In this document: positions 55,894-64,000 of the stretch, in pieces
How the letters are laid out: every line of letters begins with the position of its first letter
Numbering within the stretch: position 1 is the first letter of the stretch
Assembly (NCBI GenBank): GCA_034509735.1
Contig: JACGWO010000004.1
Span: forward strand, 19,015,395 to 19,079,394
From: Sesamum alatum
Lineage: Eukaryota > Streptophyta > Magnoliopsida > Lamiales > Pedaliaceae
Direction: 5' to 3'
DNA: 64,000 nt
The notes under the pieces: model-generated
What the model was told of the DNA's origin: nothing
The model's database searches: none
What the model saw: the letters and a program-made list of their open reading frames with translations, nothing else
Made by a program: the position numbers and the translations under genes

Positions 55894-58100
55894 TGAAGGA
55901 CAAGCGGATCTGCCCGGGAGCGCGAGCAGAAGCGTGAGACTGGGCATATTTTAAAAAAATATTCGAAAGCATAATTGTAAAATGCCAAGGGGTGTTCCCT
56001 TGGGTGCTCAATCGGGCGTTCGATATAGGATGTACCAATATTGTATACGTATATTGAACATAGGCATAGAGAATAATAATAAACTACGAAAGTGTAATTG
56101 ACCGAAGTTACCTTTGTAGTTTATCTTGTGATCGGCTACTTGCGTAGTTCCTCTCTTAAATGCTCACAAAGCTCAAAAGTATGAACTCTCCAAAGGTGAT
56201 GCACACCACACCGGAAGAGATGCTCATTTTCCTTCCTAGACGAAAACGGATCTAGAAGAACTCGGTTTAAGAAGATCAACACTATCAATTAGTGTTCTTC
56301 TTAAACTCACTTTGTTCTTTCAATTTGATCCTAGATCAAATGAAGAACACAGGTGTAAAGGGAGAGAGAGAGAGGCCAAGAGCTAAGGGAGAGAGAGAGG
56401 AGTGATTTTTCTTCTTCTTTTCCTAGAAACGATGAATAATGATTTCTCTTGCTTTGATGTTAGTATATACTCATATATATACATAATTAATGTGATTATT
56501 GAAATGTGTCTAGATTCATCCCATTCAACCCCATTAATTCTTCAATCAAGCCTACCCTCTCTTAACGTATGATTAAATCATGCCAAAAGAGAGAGAGGCT
56601 TGATTGGAATTGATTTGTCTCTTACCAAAATAGACAAGTCAACCACATCAAGCACCAACATGGCCAATTTTTGCTCCCTCCAAGGTAGCATTTTCGGCCA
56701 TGCTTATTTAAGGAAGAAGTCCAACTTCTTTCCATTCCAAAAATGGAATTAACACACCTCTCAAGTCAAAATTTAATAGACCGGGTTCCACTATAATCCA
56801 ATTACAACAAAACCCAAAATAAAATCCAATTAATTTAAGGTCTACTTAAAATAATTCCCATTGACCTTTTAAACCCAATTAAAAGATCCAACGTCTCAAC
56901 TTTCTATGTTAATCAATAAATTCCATTTGACGATTAAACGAGGGCCTGATACAATATCGGCCTGTCCATCCAATGGACAATCCCTTAAGTAATCCAATTA
57001 CTTACTCATCCTTCGAAGTTGAGTCCAAGTCAATTTATCCACCTTCTCGGTGATTTGTGTGTGACCCTTTAAGTTCACCCTCAGCTAGACTTGGGCTCGT
57101 GTCCAACAAGGGCCCATTACCATGGGTGGCCGTAAAGCAACGGTCCATGGCACTAGAGACTAGGTGAATGTTGGCGTGAAACATCTAGGCGCCGATTCCG
57201 TACGAGTACGATCCTTACGTCTATCGTCTCCCGGCCTTAGTCTAGGGTATGGAATTGGGCGTTGGTTCCCATCCTTGACTAGGCATCTATGCTTAATACT
57301 CAAGACTACGGATGCCTTATTGCATCGACACAGGAAACCATTTCTTGTTTAACCAACCACTGTGGCCACAGTTTTAAGCAGCATGAACGTGTCTCCGAGT
57401 GCATAGGAGATATCTCTATCATATACTGACAGGGGATGGATCCTCTTCTTGGAACCTACCGTTCTCGCTACACATTCTGACTGCATTGGACAAGGCTTAT
57501 AATGATCATCTTACAGAATGATCACCTCTCGCCAGATCTAAGATACAGTCATCCTGTGCACGTGACTGCCATGGTTCCTCAAGTCTGAGGACTACTCCCG
57601 TACTATCGGAATCGAAAAAAATCCAATCATATCGACCAAGCCTCCAAGGCTTCCATATTATGATCCCCCCGAGTCAGTTCAGTCGGTTCGACCTCAGTTG
57701 ACCAACCCATCAAGATCATGTAGGCTTCCCACGCCTGTCGCCAATAAAACACGACACTTATCCAACGAACACGACTCTTGATGCAAGTCTCTATAGGACT
57801 CTCGATGCCCTGTCTCGAGGTCTTCAACTTGGAACGTTTCAGACCCAACTCTTTATCAGTTGGTTTCATGACCACCATGCAATGCATGGCCCAACTGCAT
57901 GAGTTGTTAATCGTGGTCTGTGGGCTTTTTTGCGATATATGTAAAATACCATTTTAGCATATGAAAAATGAGCGCAACAAAGAAAGTACCAAAGGTAACG
58001 AATACTCATTTTATTCATTATATAATATTACATTACATCAAGTTGTCAAATAGGTTACAAAACGCCAAACCTATTGGCTTTCTGGTCACCTATTCTAACA
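55894..58100 (-). repeat. 3' LTR of copia element C (2207 bp)
   Basis: It starts TGTTAGAATAGGTGACCAGA at 58100 and ends CTTGTCCTTCA at 55894. It follows the B LTRs closely over its length. Frames 57164-57352 and 57627-57887 are chance. Confidence 0.85.
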
Positions 58101-58358
58101 ATCTCCCACTTGACCTAAAGCCAATCACCCATTGACCTCAAACCCTCTTATCCAGATGGTGAGTATGAGCAACTTGCGACATGGGCTTAGCAAGTGGATC
58201 TGCTATGTGTTCTGCGGAGCTGAGTCGGTCCATCCGAACGTCACCCCTGCTAACCATCTCTCTAAGCAGATGGTAGCGTCTAAGAACATGCTTGGATCGT
58301 GATGAGATCTCGATTCCTTTGCTAACGCTATTGCCTCGTTGTTATCATAGAAGATAAC
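55894..58358 (-). mobile_element. Copia element C, only the RNase H end and 3' LTR
   Basis: The minus strand holds a short RNase H tail (58358-58101), the GTGGGAGAT tract and a complete LTR (58100-55894). Everything upstream is replaced by LINE sequence from about 58359. The LTR sits within the integrase of element E. It is more similar to element B than D or E is. Confidence 0.8.
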
Positions 58359-59667
58359 TCATAAAGTATGTCTTGATGCTATGCGCACATATTGGGCCAT
58401 AGCTTCTTACTGTCTAAGGGGGTTTCAAGGTAATTAAAGCAAGGCTTAGGAACTTATTGCGGAAGGCACAACAGGGGAAAAATATGCTAAAGTCTCCAGG
58501 TAGCAAATGTGCCTTCCTAAGGAGCAAGGAGGGCTGGATATTTGAAGTGTGTTAGCAATGAATAAGGCGCTTATGAGCAAGCATTTCTAGGTGGTTGTTT
58601 CACCCAACAGTCAGTCTATTTGGTATTGTGGATCAAGATACAGAGGTTGAGATCGTCTAATATATGGACAACACAGGAACCTCAGGATCATGCGGGTGGA
58701 GAAAGCTTGTCAAACTAAGAACTCCTCTGCTATAGGTCATGGAATTCAAGGTGGGGACAGGAGAAATTTTTAAGTTATGGTTGGATTCGTGGCACTCTGC
58801 TAGGGTTTTGCTACATAAGTATCTTAGAGGACCTTCTTTGATAGGTTCACCTCAGTCTGCTTTACTCAATGAAGTGATTCAGGAACAACAGTGGGTACGG
58901 CTAGTAGCCACCTCTTTGAGGTAATTTAAATTATAGACCTGCCTTTGATTCATGGCGAAGCTGATATGATTCTTTGGCGGTGCGCCACAAGCAGATTCAA
59001 CACTTTGGAGGCTTATCAGGGTTTCCAGCCAAATGTGGCTAAGGTTAGTTGGGCATCCCTTTTTGCTTGCCCTTTTCAAATTGCCCAGACCAGATTTTTT
59101 CTTTGGCTCACCATCCTGTAGAAATTGTCCACGGTAGACAAAAAGTAGTTACACATTCATCCCAACATTTGTGTTCTATGTAATGCCCAAATCTTGGAAA
59201 CGCAAGGTCATATGTTTATTGAGTGCTCCAATTTGTGGAGGTGTTTATCCATGTTGAGCATGAGAACACAGTTCCCTTGGCCTTATTTGCAATGGACCCA
59301 TGGCTTGGAATGGGCAAATAAATGATAGAAAGGGAGGCACCTGCTGAAGGCAGCATATAGAGCTACACTTACGTCTATAATCTATCACATTTGGCTCGAG
59401 AGAAAGAAGACAAGACACAAGTAGATTTGCAGCCCCAGAGCATGTGGCAGACTTAGTATTTGAACAAATTCTCTTACAGATCATGAGTGACGATTTAAAG
59501 TTCAGTTTGCAATCCTCAATCTTGTATAAGTTGGTGAGAAATTGCAAGGTAGCATGTTCGTTTTCTCTTTGGTGCTGATTAGTTTGTTGAAATTGTAAGA
59601 GTCATGTTGTACCATTTTTGTCTTATTTAATGAAAACTACCTTTACCCAGATAAGTAATATTTTATT
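58359..59667 (+). mobile_element. 5'-truncated LINE, C-terminal end of ORF2
   Basis: The plus strand encodes, with stops and shifts, the C-terminal part of a plant LINE ORF2: CLPKEQGGLDI, NKALMSKHF, EFKVGTGEIFKLWLDSWHSA (frame 58739-58924), then the zf-RVT region near 59040-59250 (VSWASLFACPFQIAQTRFFL, ICVLCNAQI, HMFIECSNLW). It ends in a short untranslated tail with TTTAATGAAAACTACC and CTAAAAAA near 59667. Endonuclease and reverse transcriptase are missing, the usual 5' truncation of LINEs. Confidence 0.8.
58739..58924 (+). pseudogene. LINE ORF2 fragment before the zf-RVT domain
   Basis: The 61-codon frame reads MEFKVGTGEIFKLWLDSWHS then LLHKYLRGPSLIGSPQSALL, a stretch that precedes the zinc-binding domain in plant LINE proteins. 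It is open only over this piece; neighbouring parts are in other phases. Confidence 0.75.
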
Positions 59668-60224
59668 CTAAAAAATCATGATAATAGCAAAAAGGGGCCC
59701 GTACACTACACCACTCCCTCTAAATAGGGTAATTGCTTTATTATGAAAACACAGGGAAGTAATTTTATATTTTTTTTCATAGAACGGTAATTTGCAAATA
59801 TTCCATATCACATAGGGTAGCTTGCATTTTTCCCTTACATTTTTGGAAGAATTTCAACTGACGAGATGTTTTTCTGTTTTTTTTTTTTTTTTTTTTTTTT
59901 TTTGCGATTGTTGCAGATATGTTCAAGATTCCCTCAATCCATGTGCATGAGATTCCTTCAGAAAAGGGACACTCATACAACCTTCCCTTGCTGGATTAGC
60001 ACAGGTGAGAAAAAATCTTTTTTACAGGAATATCTTTCTTCTCCGACTATCCAACACTCATCTTGCACTACTGGAGTTGGAGGGGAGGGGGGGAGTGATG
60101 ATACCCCTTCAAGTTTTTCTCACAAAGCCAAAGAAATGAAAGTGGGCTCTCACCAAGCAGCGCAGCAGGTCAGGACCTGCGGCCCATGAACAAGATGATG
60201 AAGCCCATAAAATATGTTTTATCT
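59668..60224. other. Spacer with a possible MITE relic and a poly-T tract
   Basis: At 59690-59840 the right end, reversed, reads AGGGAAAAATGCAAGCTACC and shares GTGATATGG with the MITE at 6445-7408, so a related relic is possible. A T run of about 24 lies at 59879-59902. The frame 59866-60189 is probably chance. Confidence 0.4.
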
Positions 60225-60935
60225 TACTAACCTTGCAGGCCCAAGAAACAAGCCTACTTCATTAGGATGAGTCAGCATACAGTAGGTATGACGTGTCATA
60301 CGGATTGTTGAAACATTCGGACATGTCATATTAAAAGTTTTCCAACAAACTCCTAATAATCCGGCTATAATTGGGCTTTTAATCAGCATGTAACAAACTC
60401 CCAGATTCTTAGGAAGACTGAACAAGACAAGATAAAAGGGTCATATCTCCTTCAATATGAGTCCAAATCAGAAACGGATTCTTCAGTTAGATAGCCAACA
60501 CAAGCAGGTAACAAATCACATATGACTCTCAATAACCACCTTTCGGATCTTGCTCCACAGTCGCTTATAAATAGACCCTTTATGCAGCCATTTTGGTAAC
60601 ATCTTACATCTTCTACTCTCACACTCTCACTTGCACTCCCTCTAGACTTTTAAGCTATTTGGAGCTTACTCTACAAGATTTATCACATCCTATCAGTAAA
60701 CCCCATTCTTACTTTGATTCAGGTTTTCTTTTCATTTTATTTTATAAAGAACATTACTGATTTAAACATTATAGTCCTAACCCCTAGTTTACAAGTCAGT
60801 CTTCCATTGATCTTGAAGATCCTTCGATCTTTATAGTCTTGTTGAACTCTAGTACGCATCAGTACAAAACCTCCCTTCCGTTAGTTCTTGAGGGAAGGTG
60901 GGTTACAGTCGTGGTTTGTGAGATCATCTTTTTTC
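60225..60935 (+). other. LTR-like or promoter-like sequence, unassigned
   Basis: The stretch contains GCTTATAAATAGACCC near 60563, followed by a CT-rich leader (CACACTCTCACTTGCACTCC), which looks like a plant promoter and transcription start. Upstream are TGACGTGTCAT-type motifs (60280-60300). The look is that of a retrotransposon LTR, but I find no second copy, primer site or coding partner. Confidence 0.35.
60564..60574 (+). promoter_or_regulatory. TATA box candidate
   Basis: CTTATAAATAG matches the plant TATA consensus and is followed at the right distance by a pyrimidine-rich leader. No gene can be attached to it. Confidence 0.4.
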
Positions 60936-61745
60936 ATATTTCTCTCACTTTTTTTATGTATAGTGACCTAAGTATCCCTCTTTTGTCTTATTTGAATCAT
61001 TGTTTATTAAGCTATTTTTTTGGTTTGTAGTTTGAGCTTTTTTATGTCATTTAGTTTAATTATATTTTAAGAAATTATATTTATTTATTAAATATATTAA
61101 TTTAAATATCAAACTACCTATATCGTATATAAAATTATTAAAAGTTAAAATTTAAATTCACAAATTACAATACAAAGACTAATATACTAAATTCACTTTT
61201 CAAATCTAAATATTTATATAAATACAAACAAAAATCAATTATAACAAATATAATATTAAGTTAATTAAATCATTACTTATTGTACGAGTATATTAAGTAA
61301 TATTTACAATATTAAACTATTATATCAAATTTAAGTAGTGTTATTTACTATAAATAATATTTTTATTCTTCCAATTTTATTTTTATTTTTTTGTTCTTCC
61401 TTTGAATCGCCACTTGCCACCGGCCACCACCGCTAGCCATCACACACTGGGCGACTACAGTCACCTAGAGCTCTCACATATTGTTGTCGTTGCCCACTTT
61501 TCTGACTGTCGATGCCCAGAGTCCGAAAGGGGCAATGGTGTGTCGCCTAGATCCAGGGTGAGGCGTCGCGTAGTGGCCCCTCCAGACTCTGGGTGATGAC
61601 GGTTGTCTAGAGAAGTGGGCGACCGTGAGGTCATCTCCTCCTTTTGCCCCCTTCAGACATGCGCGATGGCACCGAGAGTCTGTGTGGTGCACCATCATTG
61701 TTGATTTATAATATATATTATATTATCTATCTATGGTATATTTAT
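60936..61745. other. AT-rich stretch with a GC-rich island, no supported gene
   Basis: Bases 61400-61700 are GC-rich and open on both strands (61402-61596 plus, 61474-61698 minus), with repeated GGGCGAC or GTCGCC and CCAGACTCTGGG motifs. It resembles the GC-rich half of the MITE at 6445-7408 in style and may belong to a similar element; its ends are not clear. Confidence 0.4.
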
Positions 61746-62630
61746 ATATATATACTAGAGGTATGTAGCACACTCGATGTGTGTGCGAAAATATTTAATT
61801 GGTTTTTTTCATAAATAAGGCAAAATAAATATATAATATTGAAATGTATTCGAGAGATTAAATAAATGTTAAGACAAAGCAATAATATAAAAATGACTGA
61901 GATAAAAATATATAATTTTGAAGTGAGAGAAAGAAAAATAAAAATAGCTAACACTAAATAATTATTTACAAAGGTAGTTTTATAGTTAGAGATAGTGGGG
62001 TGGGAGCTTTGAAGAGTGGGTGGATGAAAAGTTAATAAATAAATTAATAAATTAAGTTAAATATTAAAATTGACATGCTAAAATAATTGAGACACCAATT
62101 CACCCCTCTTCAATTATATAGGAATTGTAGCACGCAGTACCTGCGCGCATAATTTTTAATAAAATTTTTATTTTATTGAATCTCATAACTTATTCCCGCA
62201 TCTTAAAATTTATCATTGCCTTACGGCTTCACGTAAAAAAACTGTTTGATAATTTTTTATAATGCATTAATTATCAATACAATATTATACTTAAATTAAA
62301 TTAAAAATTGAAACTTTATAGAATCTTTGTTATATTGACAATAACGATTATAATTACATACAATACAAATACTAATATGTTATTTTTATTTCAATTAACA
62401 ATAAATTTAAACAAAATGGGAGTAAATTTAAATTTTGAGTACATGTAATTAATTGCATGGAATTAGTTTTCCAAAGGAACTTAATGGAATAGAGTTGGGG
62501 AGTTGAAGGGCATTTTTGGTATTACACTAATTTGGTGTAGTGGTATAAAAACTTTCAATTTGTGTCTATAAAAGTCCTTCTCTTTATAATAGAATAGATA
62601 TAGTATAGATATATATATATATATATAACT
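61746..62630. repeat. AT-rich dispersed-repeat-like segment with paired GCACACTCGATG-type motifs
   Basis: ATACTAGAGGTATGTAGCAC at 61753 and TATAGGAATTGTAGCACGCA near 62116 are each followed by a near-palindrome (CACTCGATGTGTGTG; GCAGTACCTGCGCGC). The segment ends in a CTCTTTATAATAGAATAGAT type sequence near 62579-62600. Ends of this style are frequent in plant repeats, but I cannot name the class. Confidence 0.35.
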
Positions 62631-63989
62631 AAAAACTATATTTTAAATTATTTGAAACTTGGACTCTTCATTTTTCAACTATTAAAGATCAATGGCTATT
62701 ATAACTAGGGTATAACTGATAACTTGGGATAAAATTTAACGCCGTTGAGAACAACAAACAGAAGGGGAGAATGTGCATAATTTCGAGAAACACATGGTCT
62801 TTTTGCCTATTTCAACATATAAAGGAGTTTTGTTTGCTGATAAATGAAAACATAATTTTTTTAAAATTATCCCTTAATTAATAATAAAGTTTTAAAGCTT
62901 TAATATAACACATGTATAGTCTCTTGGATTAAATAGAAATCAAATAAATAAACCTGGAGCATTTTTAATTTTGATAATTGGATATTTGTGCTTTCATCAA
63001 CGATCAAAATCAAACAAAAACAAGAAAAAGGATAAAATGGTTTGAAGTGGCAAGTTTTGGTTTGCATATTGTGTTTGGCCAAGCGTGAATAATGCAAAAA
63101 TCTAGTCAAAGTACACATATTCAAGTAGCTGGTTTGGAAAATTCTATTTATTCGAAATCCATCTCTGTTTAGCGGCTCCACCTTTTACTAAGGAACTTAG
63201 TAATTAAACTAATTAATTATTTGATCTTCTTTTGTTCTTACATAAGTAAAAAAAGTAAAACAAAACAAAAATCCGACCATATCAAATTTTCACGATTTCC
63301 CCCTTCTGCATGCAAAAGCAAGCTGCCAAGTTGCATGATCTTCACAACACAAAACCATAAAAACAAAAAGAAAAAAGAAGAGAAAAAGGTTCGTGTAAAT
63401 CCATATTTATTTTCTAAAATTATGTTCATTAATTTTTAAAATTCAAAATATTAACAACACGGGCTAAATCAACCCCCACACATGGAAAAGATCAACTCCT
63501 TAGAGGAAGGGAGATTTAAGTTTCCATCTTCCCTTATTAAATAGTTTTTACCTCTTAAATTCAGTCAAATCTTGCTTTCCATAATTGTATTCTATCCCTT
63601 CTCTTGAAATTCTTTTTCACTATACGTAAATTTGTTCTAACAGCATTGAAGAAATCTTGATTGGGGACTTAGGCATATATACATACATTTCTCAGATGAA
63701 TTTCAGTGCAGGCTCTTGGTTCTAGCTTTGTGCATTCAATCCAAAAAGCAGCAGTGGGTGGGGAGGAAAAATTAACTTCTTGTCGGTATATTCTAATTCT
63801 TTCCTCTAAGATCTATGTTTTCTTTGTTCTTATTGATTGGCCTTTTCTTTTTTTTTTTTTTTTTTTTGTTTCAATTCTCCTTCCCTTTCATAACCCAGAA
63901 AAACCATCCTATTTCGTTGTCATTTATGTGTTTTTATTATTATCTTCATGCAAAGAAATTAGGAAAAGAGAGGTGAGTTTGACACAAAA
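62631..63989. other. AT-rich spacer, possibly the upstream region of a gene beyond the edge
   Basis: No supported coding frame or element ends. From about 63480 the composition becomes less AT-rich, with CT-rich text and a T run (63849-63868), as in plant leaders or leader introns. Confidence 0.35.
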
Positions 63990-64000
63990 ATGGTGTTGGT
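63990..64000 (+). CDS. Possible first codons of a gene cut by the window edge
   Basis: The last bases are AAAA-ATG-GTG-TTG-GT, an ATG in a good plant context (A at -3, G at +4), after about 100 bases of leader-like sequence. Only three codons are visible, so neither the start nor any product can be confirmed. Confidence 0.15.

Noticed and set aside
59866..60189. A 107-codon plus-strand frame with a T run and CAG just upstream, resembling an intron end
   Set aside because: The frame begins inside the T run itself, no preceding exon is visible and the product has no recognisable features.
1..64000. tRNA, rRNA or microRNA genes
   Set aside because: I saw no cloverleaf with A and B boxes and no rRNA sequence. 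The only tRNA-related sequences are retrotransposon primer sites. Long hairpins are present in MITEs, but none can be called a microRNA without expression data.

Overview
The window looks like repeat-rich nuclear DNA from a flowering plant, probably a eudicot. The evidence is AT-rich spacer DNA, Ty1/copia and Ty3/Athila retrotransposons, a CACTA transposon ending in CACTACAAAAAAA, a mudrA-type Mutator element, hAT and PIF/Harbinger-like elements and many short MITEs. I found no host gene I can support. The only candidate is a possible ATG in the last 11 bases. Nearly every long reading frame belongs to a mobile element, and most are broken by stops or frameshifts.

Layout, left to right. (1) 1-4132: an Athila-like Ty3 element on the minus strand, running off the left edge, with LTR, primer site, gag and protease but no reverse transcriptase or integrase before its post-pol segment. 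(2) 4246-19206: a tandem array of an unrecognised 1.72 kb unit (about 2.1 copies), split by an 11.3 kb copia element (5862-17152, minus) with both LTRs; its 3' LTR carries a 964 bp MITE. (3) 19207-31180: AT-rich DNA with a series of small DNA transposons whose ends and target duplications are readable: three GGGTAAATTAC-type MITEs, a long-TIR Mutator MITE with a perfect 9 bp duplication, two TTA-flanked PIF-like elements and two 8 bp-flanked hAT-like elements. (4) 31180-31745: a decayed copia LTR fragment. (5) 31924-42020: a 10.1 kb CACTA element with two genes on the minus strand, a Ptta/En/Spm-type accessory gene whose five coding exons can be traced, and a TNP2 transposase. (6) 42101-58358: a stack of copia elements. 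Element D (plus) has a 4.6 kb Mutator transposon in its leader and is cut in integrase by the 3' LTR of element E (minus); E is cut in integrase by the 3' LTR of element C (minus). (7) 58359-59667: a 5'-truncated LINE. (8) 59668-64000: AT-rich DNA with LTR-like or promoter-like sequence and dispersed repeats.

The most interesting system is the CACTA element. The motif AGGAACGGT (either strand) fills both subterminal regions, as expected for transposase binding sites, and also forms a third internal array. The internal and right-hand arrays each lie within about 10-15 bp of a TATA box, one for each gene, and each gene has a 5' leader intron ending 3-8 bases before its ATG. This suggests a two-promoter, self-regulated element, unlike the single terminal promoter known from maize En/Spm. 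Both genes are now disabled, and most of the clear nonsense codons look like C-to-T changes at CAG, CAA or CGA, as expected from decay of methylated DNA.
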